A stretch of 64,000 nucleotides of DNA from NCBI RefSeq assembly GCF_004342445.1, contig NZ_SLWW01000001.1, positions 310,001 to 374,000 of the forward strand. Reading direction: 5' to 3'. This DNA comes from Rhodovulum euryhalinum (GTDB lineage Bacteria; Pseudomonadota; Alphaproteobacteria; Rhodobacterales; Rhodobacteraceae). Below the pieces are notes generated by a model that was not told where the DNA came from, did no database searches, and saw nothing but the letters and a program-made list of their open reading frames with translations. The translations under genes were made by a program, and so were the position numbers. This document shows positions 18,428 to 28,139 of the stretch, piece after piece; the first letter of the stretch is position 1, and each line of letters begins with the position of its first letter.

Positions 18428-19966
18428 ATGACAGACGAATCCCGGGATCCGGTCACCGCCTTCTTCTCGGATCTGGCCAGCCGGGTCATGCCGGGGCAGG
18501 TTCAGGTGATCGAGACCCACATCTCGCGGGTCTTCCTGATCGGGGATCGTGCCTACAAGCTCAAGCGCCCAGTTCGGCTGCCTTATACCGACGGCTCGAC
18601 GGCCGAGCTGCGCCTTGCCACCTGCCGCAAGGAATTCGATCTCAACGCCCGCACGGCGCCCGGCCTTTACCTGGGCGTGCGGCGGATCACCCGGGCCCCG
18701 GACGGCACCTTGACCTTCGACGGCGGCGGGCCCCTCGTCGATGCCGTGGTCGAGATGGTGCGCTTCGATCAGGAGGCGCTGTTCGACCGGATGGCCGAAA
18801 GGGGCGCGCTGACCGAGAGCCTGATGGCCGCGCTCGCGGAGATCATCGCGCGGTTCCATGCCGAGGCGCCCGTGGTCCATTCCGGGGCGGGCGGCGCCAA
18901 CATCGCGGGCGTTCTTGACATCAACCGCGCGGGGTTTGCCACAAGCGACGCCTTCGCCGAGGCCGAGGTCGCGCGGCTGGACGGCGCGTTCCGGCGCAGG
19001 CTGGACGAGCTGCGCGCCACGCTGGACAGCCGCGAGGCGGCGGGCAAGGTGCGGCGCTGCCACGGTGATCTTCACCTGCGCAACATCTGCCTGTTCGCGG
19101 GGCGTCCCACCCTCTTCGACTGTATCGAGTTCAACGACCAGATCGCCACGGTGGACGTGCTTTACGACCTTGCGTTCCTGTTGATGGATCTGTGGCATCG
19201 CGGGCTGCACCGGCTCGCCAATCTCGTGGCGAACCGGTATTTCGACACATCGGCCAGCGACGACGGGTTCGAGTTGCTGACCTTCTTCATGGCGCTCAGG
19301 GCCGCCGTGCGCGCCCATGTGACCGCCACCTTCGCGATGGGCGCAGGGGTGGATGCGGACCGGCAGCGCGCCATCGCCCGGGACTATTTCGACCTTTCCA
19401 TTGCGCTGCTGGATCACTGGCCAGCCCGCGTCCTTGCGATCGGCGGGCTGTCGGGCAGCGGCAAGACCACGATCGCCGAAGCCCTTGCGCCGCATGTCGG
19501 AGCGCCTCCGGGCGCGCGGCTGGTGGAAAGCGACCTGACGCGAAAGGCGCATTTCGCGGTGCCCAGCGACGCGTGTCTGCCGCCGGAGGCCTATCGCCCC
19601 GAGGTTTCCGACAGGGTCTACAGCCAGCTTGCCACACGCGCGCGGACCATCGCCGCAGCAGGGGCAAGCGTGGTCGTGGCCGCCGTGTTCGACCGGCCCG
19701 ACCGCCGCGCCGAACTTGGGCGCGCACTGGCGGACCATGCCTTTTCAGGCGTCTGGCTGTCCGCCGAGCCCGAGACCCTGCGCGCGCGGGTTCGAACCCG
19801 CCCCAGGGGCGCCTCGGACGCAACCCTGGACGTGCTGGAGGCACAGTTGTGCACCGATCCCGGCCCTATCCGCTGGCCTCGCGTGTGCAGCGAGGGCAGC
19901 GTCACGGAAACCGCCGCGGCCGTTCTGGCCGCGGCGGAATCCACCTCGGACGGCGCGGCGTCCTGA
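18428..19966 (+). CDS. Aminoglycoside-phosphotransferase-like / AAA (P-loop kinase) fusion protein
   Basis: A 512-aa two-domain protein. The N-terminal ~320 residues resemble the APH/choline-kinase fold, with the catalytic loop CHGDLHLRNICLF (~211) and metal-binding FDCIEFND (~227). The C-terminal ~170 residues are a P-loop kinase with Walker A GGLSGSGKTT (~339). This pairing is a widespread uncharacterised family usually annotated as a bifunctional APH/ATP-binding protein; substrate is unknown and antibiotic resistance should not be assumed. ATG at 18428; no operon partner on its strand, and it converges with the VPLPA protein gene (30 nt between stops). Confidence 0.85.
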   Translation: MTDESRDPVTAFFSDLASRVMPGQVQVIETHISRVFLIGDRAYKLKRPVRLPYTDGSTAELRLATCRKEFDLNARTAPGLYLGVRRITRAPDGTLTFDGGGPLVDAVVEMVRFDQEALFDRMAERGALTESLMAALAEIIARFHAEAPVVHSGAGGANIAGVLDINRAGFATSDAFAEAEVARLDGAFRRRLDELRATLDSREAAGKVRRCHGDLHLRNICLFAGRPTLFDCIEFNDQIATVDVLYDLAFLLMDLWHRGLHRLANLVANRYFDTSASDDGFELLTFFMALRAAVRAHVTATFAMGAGVDADRQRAIARDYFDLSIALLDHWPARVLAIGGLSGSGKTTIAEALAPHVGAPPGARLVESDLTRKAHFAVPSDACLPPEAYRPEVSDRVYSQLATRARTIAAAGASVVVAAVFDRPDRRAELGRALADHAFSGVWLSAEPETLRARVRTRPRGASDATLDVLEAQLCTDPGPIRWPRVCSEGSVTETAAAVLAAAESTSDGAAS

Positions 19967-19996
19967 AACGAGCCGCACGCGCCGCTGGGCCGATGC

Positions 19997-20752
19997 TCAG
20001 GCGCGGCGGCGCAGCAGGGCCAGCCCGCCAAGCCCGGCCAGAAGCATCGGCAAGGCGGCCGGCAGAGGGACCGGCGCGGGGGCTGAATCCCTGACACCCA
20101 CGACCGATACCGAGGCGTCCGCGAAGGCGAGGAACGCCCCCAGCGGGCCGAACCCCGCATCGGCGAAACCGCTGGCATCGACCAGCAGGCCGAGCGCGAC
20201 GCTTTCCGACGGCGCGAGGGCGAGATCGAAGCTCCACGATCCCGAACCGCCTGCAAAGGGATCGTTCAGGTCAGCCACGACATTGCGTTCGAACAACTTG
20301 TCAAGCGGATCGTAGCTGAACAGCGACGCGCCTCCGGTGCCGGCGGCCAGCGTCAGACCCGCCCATGCCTCGCCCCCATCAAGGGCAGAAACATCGAGAA
20401 ACCAGTCCAAGACATAGCTGACGACGATCTGGGTGGTGCCGGTATTCGCGACCGAAAGCACACTGGTCGTCGCCCCGCTGGAGAACGCAGTTCCCTGGAA
20501 CCCGCTGTCCCCGGTCGCCGAAATGCTGCCCGCGATTGCCGCGCCCGCTCCGATAAGGTCAACGATATCACCGCTGTCCGGCGCGGCGCTGTCCGGCGTC
20601 GTGACAACCAGTGCATCGGCATACGCATCCCCCTGTGCGTCGGCGTATTCATCGTCGATGAACCCCTCGGCCAGATAGGTGGCAGCCGAACCCGCCACGG
20701 GCGCCGCCACCAGCAGGACGGCGAGCGCCCCGATCCCAAGATAACTCTTCAC
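19997..20752 (-). CDS. VPLPA-CTERM (PEP-CTERM-type) surface-sorted protein
   Basis: A 251-aa exported protein. It has a signal peptide (KSYLGIGALAVLLVAAPVAG, then SAA), a Gly/Ala/Ser/Asp-rich beta-type mature region, and a C-terminal sorting signal: VPLPAALPMLLAGLGGLALL followed by RRRA, i.e. motif, hydrophobic helix and basic tail as in VPLPA-CTERM exosortase substrates. I chose GTG at 20752 because it begins directly at the signal peptide and has GGGGAAA upstream; an ATG at 20788 would add a non-signal 12-residue leader. The gene follows the giant nuclease by 46 nt on the same strand, so they are probably co-transcribed. No exosortase gene is in the window. Confidence 0.85.
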   Translation of the reverse strand: MKSYLGIGALAVLLVAAPVAGSAATYLAEGFIDDEYADAQGDAYADALVVTTPDSAAPDSGDIVDLIGAGAAIAGSISATGDSGFQGTAFSSGATTSVLSVANTGTTQIVVSYVLDWFLDVSALDGGEAWAGLTLAAGTGGASLFSYDPLDKLFERNVVADLNDPFAGGSGSWSFDLALAPSESVALGLLVDASGFADAGFGPLGAFLAFADASVSVVGVRDSAPAPVPLPAALPMLLAGLGGLALLRRRA

Positions 20753-20798
20753 GTGGTTTCCCCTTTCACTATTGCACAGGTCGGACATGCGCTTCTCA

Positions 20799-23700
20799 TC
20801 AGGCGATCATGTCCAGGTGGTCGACGAAGGTGATGTCATCCAGGCTGTCGATACCGCGGATCACGATCCTGTCGCCGTCGCCGTCCATCGTCAGGTAGAC
20901 GGCATTCGCGGTTTCGCTGACCAGTGCAGCGTCGAAGCTGCCGCCGCCCAGATCGACCATGTCCTCGCCCGCCATGTAGTCGCGGATCTGGACCAGGCCA
21001 CGCGTGCCGTCCTCGAAGGCCGCGGCGTCGAACAGGAAGATGTCCGCCCCGCCAAGCCCGGTCGCCATCTCGCTGCGGAAGCTGCCGATCTCGAAGATGT
21101 CGGCCTCTTCGGTCCCGGTCAGGCGGTCGCGGTCGCCCTCGCTGACAATCAGGTTGCGCTCGACCTCGGTTTCGAGGTTCAGCCCGACGATGACCGGATC
21201 GTGGTCCGAGGACCCGAACGGCGAGGCCGGGTCGCCCAGCGCGTCGAACCGGGCGTCGCTGTATTGCTGGGCATAGGCTTCCAGGCTGTTGACGTTCCAG
21301 ATTGTCGCGCCCGCCACCTGGCCCGCGAGGCTTTCGTTGGCGAAGGCGTAGTCCAGCGTGCCGAGGCGTCCGTCGAACTGGTAGGACGTGGCATCCGCAT
21401 CGGCGAGATTGGTGAAGCCCGCATCCTCGATCGCCCGGATCGCGCGTTCCATCGCGTAGGAATTGAAGTCGCCGATGGTCAGGTGATCCGCATCGCCCGA
21501 GCCGGTCGGGTCGGTCGCCAGCCATTCGGCCAGTTCCTTCACCGCCTCGACGCGGGTCAGGGCCGCCGAGCCCTCGACATCGCTGTCGTCGCCGGCCACA
21601 CCGCTCGCGCTGCCCTTGGACTTGAGGTGGTTGACCGAGACGGTGAAGACCTCGCCGGTGGCCACCTCGGTAAAGGACTGCGCGACCGCCGGACGGCTGA
21701 GCGGGCCGCCCGAGGCCAGCGGATCGGTGAACTCGACCGTATCCAGCACCGCGAAGTCGCCCTTGGGCGCGACCGTCGCGGGCTTGAAGATGATCGCCTG
21801 CTTGATCGCGTCGGTCCCGATCTTGCCGGTGGCGATGTAGTCGTAGGTGCCCGCGCCCATCTCGGCGTTGAGCGCGGCGACCAGGGCGGCCACCGCCTCG
21901 TCCGGGGCGGACAGGTCGTTCTCGATCTCGATCAGGCCCACGATGTCGGCGTCGATCGCCTTGATCGCGGCGACGATCTTCGATGTCTGGTCGGCCAGTT
22001 GGTCCGCCGTTGCGGCCCCGCGCGCCGCGCTGTCCTCGGAGGTCAGCGTGGTGAAGTAGTTCAGCACGTTGAACGAGGCGACCTTGAGCCGGCCCTCGAT
22101 GTCCTCGGGGGCGTCGGTCCGCGGGAAGGGGTTGACCGACGTATCGAACGCGACCGCGCCCTGGGTCTCGACCTTGTACTCGTCGAAGGTGAAGTGCATC
22201 ACCCCGTCGATCCGGTTGCCGACGATCCCGTCGCCCACGCGCGGGGCAGAGGACAGGCTGTCATCCTCGGCATTCTCGAACAGCAGGAAGTCGCGCGTGT
22301 TCGCCTCGGCCAGCGCCTCGGCCTCGGCCGAGAAGCTTTCGAAGGCCTGGGTCGGCTGGACCAGCGGCGCGCCCGAGGTCACGCCCACCTCGCCGAAGCG
22401 GGTGAAGGTGTCGGTGACGCTCAGCACCTCGCCATCGGCCGCGACCACGGTCACGCGCATGCCTTCCACGCTTTCGTAGAAGGTCGCCGGATCGGTGCCG
22501 CCCGGCAGCGGCAGCGAGACCGTGACCGATGTCGGAAGTTCGACCCCCTGCGCCTCGACCACCAGGCTCTGGATGGTCTTGAGCTGGGTGTTCTGGAAGT
22601 ACTCGTCGACGATCGCCTCCAGCGTCACCAGATCGCCCACCTGAACCGAGGGATCGGAGCCGGTGTAGACGAACACGCCTTCGGAGGTGGCGGCATCGCC
22701 ATCGGCGTCACCGTCCTCTTCCTGCAGGAAGAAGCCGTTGAGCGCATCGCTGACCACCGTCACCACCGCCTGCACCGTCACCGTCTGGCCGACGAGGCCG
22801 GACGAGAAGCCCGCGCCCTGGATCGTCGAGATCAGGGTGTAGTCGGGTGCGGTGCGCTCGGTCGGGATGTAGCCCGGCGAGGCGATGGCGGGCTCGGTGC
22901 CGTCGGTGCCGCCAAGCTCGGTGGTGGCCGACATGTCCTCGAAGCCCGCAAGCGACGAGAAGCTGGCGGACGGCACGTCGTAGGACCGCCCGCTTGCCGC
23001 GGCGCCGCCATCGGGGTAGCTGGCGGTGGCGATGGGCGTGTCGGTCAGCGCCAGCCCGTCGCCCTCGGCATCGAGGAAGAGGCCCGCGGCATCGCCGCCC
23101 GCGCCCAGCCCCGCGCCATCGGCCCAGCCGATCTGCACGTCCGAAAGGTCGGCGTCGTCGCCCCAGACCGCGGCGAACGCGGCCGCGTCGGCGGCCTGGC
23201 CGATCACGATGATCGCGCTTTCGCCGGGGGCAAGGCTGTCGACGCCCTGCACCTGGTCGGCCACGGTCGGATCGAGGCTTTCGTCGTCATAGAAAAGCGC
23301 GCCGTCGGTCGCCGCCGTCCAGGCCGCGGTGCCGGTGTTGGTCACCTCGATCCAGTCGGCGGTCAGGTCGGTGCCGTCCTGGCCGAACCACAGTTCGGTG
23401 ATCTGCAGATCGGCCGTGCCGCCCGCGCGCGACGGGTTGACCGCGCCGAAGCTGTCGGTGCCCACGGTCGGGTCGGTGTCGAACTCGGCCGGGTCCACCG
23501 TGCTGCCATCCGCGGCATAAACCACGGCATCGCCCGGCGCATTGACGGCATACCAGTCGCCGCGGCTGGCGTCGCGGAACATCAGTTCGGGCTCGGTGCC
23601 GGTATAGGCGAAGGCCACCCCGCCCAGCGCGGCATCGTCGGCGTAGCTGTCGGCGAAATCCGCGGCGCTGTCGGCGCTGCCGATGGCGTCGAGAATGGTG

Positions 23701-26700
23701 CCGAAGGCCGACAGGTCGTCCACCACGCCGTCATTGTCGGTGTCGATGTCGGTCACGGCTGCGGCGCCGGTGAAGGCGTCGGTCAGGATGAAGGTGAAGG
23801 ACGGATTTTCCAGGTCTGCCACCTCGACCGTGGCGATGCCGTTGGCATCGAAGCTGCCGGTGACGTTCTCGGCGCGGTCCACCCGGCCGTCGACGCCATC
23901 GTTCTCGACCGAGACCAGCCACAGATCGAACATCGCCCCGGCCGCGCCCGACAGTTCCACGGTCTGGGTCACGGGGTCGGTGCCGTCCGGGTTCGGCTGG
24001 AACTCGGCGATCAGGATGGGTGTCGGCGGCGCGATGAAGTCGCCGAGGTCATAGACCACCGTATCGCCCGAGATTTCATAGGCCGCGACGATCTGCGCCA
24101 CGCCCGACAGGCTTTCTGCCGCAGGGATGAAGGCAATCGTCTCGGGGCCGATGAAGTCGTCGATGCCCGCGCCCAGGTCGTTGCCGAAACCGGGGATGTA
24201 GTCGACGAAGTAGGCGGCCGTGGGCTCGGAGATGTTGTAGATCACGATGCCGCTGTCGCGCTCGAGCCCGATGAAGGCGTAAAGCGCGCCGTTCACCTCG
24301 CCGGTGACGACCGCCTCGGGCTCGGGGCCCTTGGCGTCGGACCGGTTGTCGTCCTCGGTCGCGATGGGTTCGCCGTCGTCGTTGTTGAACCGCTCGGGCG
24401 CCACCTCGGACAGGATGCGCTCGAACTCGGACCCGCTGTCGAAGACCACGTTGCCGTCGGCGTCGAAGATCGTGAACGACCGCGAACCGAAGGCGTGCAG
24501 GACGTCGATATCCCCGTCGCCATCGGTGTCGCCGTCGATGGTCGAGATCACCAGCCGTTCCAGCCCGGTGGTGTCGACCGAGGCGTCGATGGCGAGGCCC
24601 GGGATGTCGCCATCCAGGATGTCGCCCACGCGGGCTTCGTCGCCGCCCTCGTCGCCGTCGCCGCGGCCGTCGCCTTCGTTGGCGGTGATGATGTAGGTCG
24701 CGCCGTCCACCTCGAAGGCGTCGATCGCGTCGGGCATCCGCAGGCCCACGAGGTTATCGTAGGTGCGGATCGAGATCAGCCCGTCGTCGTTGGCGTCAAG
24801 GCCCGACCCCTCCTGCGAATGATCCACCGTGCCCAGCGGGATCAGGTCGATCGCGCCGGTGGCAAGGTCGATCTTCGCGAAGGCGTTCGCCTCCTGCAGC
24901 GACACATAGGCGGTCGTGCCGTCATCGGTGACGGCGATGTATTCGGGCTCCAGCCCCTCCAGGTAGGAGGCCCCCGGCGCCAGCCGCACGCCCTCGACCG
25001 CCGCGAGCGACCCGAAGGTCAGGGTCTGGACGGTCGGGTTGACCAGGTTCGACACGTCGATGATCGAGACCGAGCCGACCGGATCGACAGTGATGTCGCT
25101 TTCGGCGTTGAACTCGCCCTCGTTGGCGACAAGGATCTTCGTCCCGTCCGGGCTGAAGGTCACCATGTCGGGCAGGTTGCCCGTCACCACACGGTCGATC
25201 ACCAGCCCCGTGGCGCCGTCGATCAGTGCGACATAGCCCGACTGGCCCAGCACGTCCGCGCCGGACACGATGTCGGTAGACGAAACCGCGGCCGCGATCA
25301 GGCCGTTCTTGACCGCAACCGACTGCACACCGGCAAAGCCCGGCAGATAGGTCAGGTCGATGCTGGCCGACAGCGAACCGGACGCGATGTCCCAGACGTC
25401 GATCCGGCCGAGCGCGCCGTTGGTCACGTAGGCCTTGCCATCCTCGGTCGCCACGACCTCGGATCCGCCTTCGCCCGCACCGCTGTCGAACACCGCGGCG
25501 ATGCCGATGTCGCCCAGTTCCCCGGTCGCCTCGGGGGCGTCGAGGTCGAAGCCCTCGAACACCGCATCGTCGCGGAAATTCAGGTTCTGGATCCGGGTGT
25601 CGCCGTCGCGGCCGGTTTCCCCTTCGGCGAAGGGCGTGTCCTCGTAGTTGTCCTTCAGGTATTCCGCCAGCGCATCCTGTTCGGTGCCGTCATTTGCGAA
25701 GGTCGCCTCGCCGGTCTGGACGCCGTCCTCGGCAAGGAAAACCTTGTTCACCCGCGCGATCACGTCCGCGTCGCCCACCTCGCCCACAGTCGGATCGGTA
25801 TTGGTGTTGGGGAAGGGATAGCCGTCACCCGCCCCGATGAAGGCGCCCGCCGCGTCGAAGCGGGGGGCCGACAGGAAGTCGAGCGTCACGACGCGGAATT
25901 CCTCGGCCGGGTCGCCCGCGATCTCGCCGCTGCGGACGAGTTCGGCGATCAGGTCGCCCGCCTCGGTGAAGATGCCGGCCTCGAGCACGCGGTCGCCCGC
26001 AGGCAGGTCGGGATCGTACGAGAGCCGCAGGCCGCCGATCTGCGGGAAGGCGCCCGCCGCGGCAGGGATCGCGCTGACGCCATGTTCCAGCAGCCCGACC
26101 AGTTCCGCCTTGGTCAGCGTCAGCAGCACCAGACCGTTGTTGAAGGCCAGCGAGGTCTGGATGTCGTTCTGGCTGATGCCGCCCGCGGGTTTGATGAGGT
26201 TACCGTCGCTGTCGACCACCGCCTCGTTCGGCAGGCGGACCGGGGCGCTGCCGCCCGGCGGCACGATGGTCTGCCCGATCGAGGCGCGGATGCCGCCGCC
26301 GTTCTTGATCGAGACCACGACGGTCGAATCGATCTCCTGTGCGGCGGCGAGGTTCGCGTCCGCCGTCAGGTTGCCGAGGTTGGTTTCCTGCGTCCGCACG
26401 CCGTCCGGGTTGGTCGCGGTATCCGCGCCCGAGCGGTTACCGTTCAGGAACACGTCCGACGCGCCGAAGACGTTGCCCTCGGTGGCGAGGATCTGCGCCT
26501 CGATGGCATCGGCGATGGCCTGGATTTCGGGATCGACCAGCCCGGCCGCGCCCAGATCGGCCACGCCCTGCGCATCGGTCGCGTAGGCGCCGGAGATGGA
26601 GGAATCATAGCTTTCGGCGATCACGTTGCCGTCGGCGTCGAAGTCCAGCACCAGCCTGCCCACATACTTGTAACTGCCGTCAGTGTTGACGACCGCGGTC

Positions 26701-27707
26701 ACGCTGCCGCCCGCGTTGGTGACGAATTCGGGATAGCCGCCCTGCACGCTGTCGCCGTCGCGCACGCGGTCGGTTTCGTCGAAGAGGCGCGTGTTGGACC
26801 CGCCCGCGACGATGATGTCGACATTCGCCAGACGCCCGGCCAGTTCCATCTCGATGCCGATCTGCTGCATGTGGGCCAGCAGGATCACCTTATTCATGGC
26901 CGGATTGGCGGCGAGCAGCGCATCGACCTCGGCCTGGATGATCGCGGCCAGCGCGTCGAGCTCGGCAGGAGTGGGGTTCGTGCCCGCCCAGCCCGGCGAG
27001 ATGGTCACGCCGCCGGGGCTGGAGATCGAGGCCAGCGTCGGCGTGGTCGCGCCGACGACGCCGATCAGCTCGCCATTCACGTCGATCACGGTGGACGAGG
27101 TCACCGAATTGCCCTGCGGCGCCTGCCCGCCCGCGATTTCCAGCGGCGCGAGGTTGGCGTCGGTCGAGAAATCGAGGTTGGTCGACAGATACGGCATGTC
27201 GGTGCCGCCGAAATCGAGTCCTTCAAGCGCGGTGCCCACCAGCGCCGAGAAATCGCCCGTCGCGGTGCCCGCGATCAGCGCGGCCAGCGACGTGGTGTTG
27301 AAGTCGAATTCGTGGTTGCCGAACGCGATCGCCTGGAAGCCAAGCTCGTTCTGGATCTGGATGTCCGCGATCCCGGCCGTCCCGAAGGCCCCGGCCGAGG
27401 CGTCGTAGAACAGGCCCGGGATGAACGCGTCGCCCGAGGACAGGACGATGGTGTTGTCCTCGACACCGTCCGACCCCAGGTCCTGCGCCTTCAGCGCGTT
27501 CAGCACCGCCGAGAAGCGCGGCGCATCGAGAATCGCGGCCGCCCCGGCTTCCTGGTCGGCGGCATGCAGAAGTTCCAACGTGAAGACCGCGGATTCGGCC
27601 ATCGCCGCGCCCTCGGCGAACGCACCAAGTTCGGGGGCGATATCGATGCCCGCACCGGCCTCGGCGGTCTGGTTGCGCTCGGGATGGGACTCTTCGTCGT
27701 AGGTCAT
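20799..27707 (-). CDS. Giant secreted 5'-nucleotidase / ExeM-NucH-type extracellular nuclease
   Basis: A 2302-aa acidic secreted protein. Residues ~30-650: metallophosphatase/5'-nucleotidase (HAADQEAG, VLSSGDAFIPG, IAFGNHEFD, and GGSNTRL where UshA has GHxH). Residues ~750-1220: choice-of-anchor I beta-propeller-like repeats (GKAYVTNGALGRIDVWDI). Residues ~1430-1530: lamin-tail-like (ITELWFG, DWIEVTNTG). Residues ~1620-1700: the OB-type domain of ExeM nucleases. Residues ~1870-2170: endonuclease/exonuclease/phosphatase catalytic domain (VASFNVLNYF, IVGLIEIEND, VNHLKSKG, TIGDFNSY, SSDHDPV). The last ~120 residues (LTGTEEADIFEIG, LGGADIFLFD) look like a type I secretion end; there is no Sec signal. 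ATG at 27707 has AGGAA upstream. It would degrade extracellular DNA and release phosphate from nucleotides. Confidence 0.85.
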   Translation of the reverse strand: MTYDEESHPERNQTAEAGAGIDIAPELGAFAEGAAMAESAVFTLELLHAADQEAGAAAILDAPRFSAVLNALKAQDLGSDGVEDNTIVLSSGDAFIPGLFYDASAGAFGTAGIADIQIQNELGFQAIAFGNHEFDFNTTSLAALIAGTATGDFSALVGTALEGLDFGGTDMPYLSTNLDFSTDANLAPLEIAGGQAPQGNSVTSSTVIDVNGELIGVVGATTPTLASISSPGGVTISPGWAGTNPTPAELDALAAIIQAEVDALLAANPAMNKVILLAHMQQIGIEMELAGRLANVDIIVAGGSNTRLFDETDRVRDGDSVQGGYPEFVTNAGGSVTAVVNTDGSYKYVGRLVLDFDADGNVIAESYDSSISGAYATDAQGVADLGAAGLVDPEIQAIADAIEAQILATEGNVFGASDVFLNGNRSGADTATNPDGVRTQETNLGNLTADANLAAAQEIDSTVVVSIKNGGGIRASIGQTIVPPGGSAPVRLPNEAVVDSDGNLIKPAGGISQNDIQTSLAFNNGLVLLTLTKAELVGLLEHGVSAIPAAAGAFPQIGGLRLSYDPDLPAGDRVLEAGIFTEAGDLIAELVRSGEIAGDPAEEFRVVTLDFLSAPRFDAAGAFIGAGDGYPFPNTNTDPTVGEVGDADVIARVNKVFLAEDGVQTGEATFANDGTEQDALAEYLKDNYEDTPFAEGETGRDGDTRIQNLNFRDDAVFEGFDLDAPEATGELGDIGIAAVFDSGAGEGGSEVVATEDGKAYVTNGALGRIDVWDIASGSLSASIDLTYLPGFAGVQSVAVKNGLIAAAVSSTDIVSGADVLGQSGYVALIDGATGLVIDRVVTGNLPDMVTFSPDGTKILVANEGEFNAESDITVDPVGSVSIIDVSNLVNPTVQTLTFGSLAAVEGVRLAPGASYLEGLEPEYIAVTDDGTTAYVSLQEANAFAKIDLATGAIDLIPLGTVDHSQEGSGLDANDDGLISIRTYDNLVGLRMPDAIDAFEVDGATYIITANEGDGRGDGDEGGDEARVGDILDGDIPGLAIDASVDTTGLERLVISTIDGDTDGDGDIDVLHAFGSRSFTIFDADGNVVFDSGSEFERILSEVAPERFNNDDGEPIATEDDNRSDAKGPEPEAVVTGEVNGALYAFIGLERDSGIVIYNISEPTAAYFVDYIPGFGNDLGAGIDDFIGPETIAFIPAAESLSGVAQIVAAYEISGDTVVYDLGDFIAPPTPILIAEFQPNPDGTDPVTQTVELSGAAGAMFDLWLVSVENDGVDGRVDRAENVTGSFDANGIATVEVADLENPSFTFILTDAFTGAAAVTDIDTDNDGVVDDLSAFGTILDAIGSADSAADFADSYADDAALGGVAFAYTGTEPELMFRDASRGDWYAVNAPGDAVVYAADGSTVDPAEFDTDPTVGTDSFGAVNPSRAGGTADLQITELWFGQDGTDLTADWIEVTNTGTAAWTAATDGALFYDDESLDPTVADQVQGVDSLAPGESAIIVIGQAADAAAFAAVWGDDADLSDVQIGWADGAGLGAGGDAAGLFLDAEGDGLALTDTPIATASYPDGGAAASGRSYDVPSASFSSLAGFEDMSATTELGGTDGTEPAIASPGYIPTERTAPDYTLISTIQGAGFSSGLVGQTVTVQAVVTVVSDALNGFFLQEEDGDADGDAATSEGVFVYTGSDPSVQVGDLVTLEAIVDEYFQNTQLKTIQSLVVEAQGVELPTSVTVSLPLPGGTDPATFYESVEGMRVTVVAADGEVLSVTDTFTRFGEVGVTSGAPLVQPTQAFESFSAEAEALAEANTRDFLLFENAEDDSLSSAPRVGDGIVGNRIDGVMHFTFDEYKVETQGAVAFDTSVNPFPRTDAPEDIEGRLKVASFNVLNYFTTLTSEDSAARGAATADQLADQTSKIVAAIKAIDADIVGLIEIENDLSAPDEAVAALVAALNAEMGAGTYDYIATGKIGTDAIKQAIIFKPATVAPKGDFAVLDTVEFTDPLASGGPLSRPAVAQSFTEVATGEVFTVSVNHLKSKGSASGVAGDDSDVEGSAALTRVEAVKELAEWLATDPTGSGDADHLTIGDFNSYAMERAIRAIEDAGFTNLADADATSYQFDGRLGTLDYAFANESLAGQVAGATIWNVNSLEAYAQQYSDARFDALGDPASPFGSSDHDPVIVGLNLETEVERNLIVSEGDRDRLTGTEEADIFEIGSFRSEMATGLGGADIFLFDAAAFEDGTRGLVQIRDYMAGEDMVDLGGGSFDAALVSETANAVYLTMDGDGDRIVIRGIDSLDDITFVDHLDMIA

Positions 27708-28046
27708 GTCATACGTTCCTGTTCGGCGAAAATGGCAAGGAAAACAGTCCTGATGATCGTTGCAGGGGAAATGGGCGCTCGCCGCATGCGCGCGCGGCAT
27801 CGTCACGGGCGGCCCCACCGGCATGACGATAGCCATGGAAAAGAAATGCGCCGGATTCCGCGCTCAAGCTTCGACCCCCAACCTGCACCTCGGAATCAGG
27901 GTTAACGGCCTTGTGTTACAGACCGACGACAACGGACCGACCTTGGCGGCAGGTTTGCGGGGCGAGACCTGGAGAAGGGACAGGGTGCCGTGATGGGCGG
28001 GGCGTCGAACGCAGGCCGGATCTCGCCGCCGGGCCGCAAGACGTCG
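27708..28046. other. Promoter region of the giant nuclease gene
   Basis: No gene is supportable here. A weak two-repeat element resembling a Pho box lies at 27915-27932 on the minus strand (TTGTCGT and CTGTAAC at 11-bp spacing, five of seven matches each to CTGTCAT). It is about 210 nt upstream of the start codon, so its role is uncertain. Confidence 0.35.
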
Positions 28047-28074
28047 AAGGCAGCGCCGTTGCGGGCGCTGCCTT
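28047..28074 (-). terminator. Hairpin terminator downstream of the phytase-like gene (distal)
   Basis: A perfect 11-bp stem AAGGCAGCGCC / GGCGCTGCCTT with a 6-nt loop. It lies 66 nt past the stop of the minus-strand phytase-like gene and before the nuclease promoter region, so it insulates the two transcription units. Confidence 0.75.
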
Positions 28075-28102
28075 GTTCACTCCCCGGATTACGCGCCCGC
28101 CG

Positions 28103-28123
28103 CGCGGGACCGCCGGTCCCGCG
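28103..28123 (-). terminator. Hairpin terminator downstream of the phytase-like gene (proximal)
   Basis: A perfect 9-bp stem CGCGGGACC / GGTCCCGCG with a 3-nt loop, 17 nt after the stop of the phytase-like gene. With the hairpin at 28047-28074 it makes a tandem terminator. Confidence 0.7.
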
Positions 28124-28139
28124 TCCGGGCACCGTGATG

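Noticed and set aside
19789-19802. Palindrome CGGGTTCGAACCCG, resembling a tRNA T-arm
   Set aside because: It lies inside the intact APH/AAA coding sequence and no tRNA cloverleaf can be built.
20772-27905. A 2377-codon open frame on the plus strand opposite the giant nuclease gene
   Set aside because: It is the antisense shadow of a 6.9-kb GC-rich gene whose codon bias removes stops. Its translation is Arg/Asp/Val-rich with no domain motifs, while the minus strand has clear catalytic motifs.
28047-28123. Paired hairpins as a possible small RNA gene
   Set aside because: Their position right after the phytase-like stop is sufficiently explained by tandem termination; no promoter is seen.
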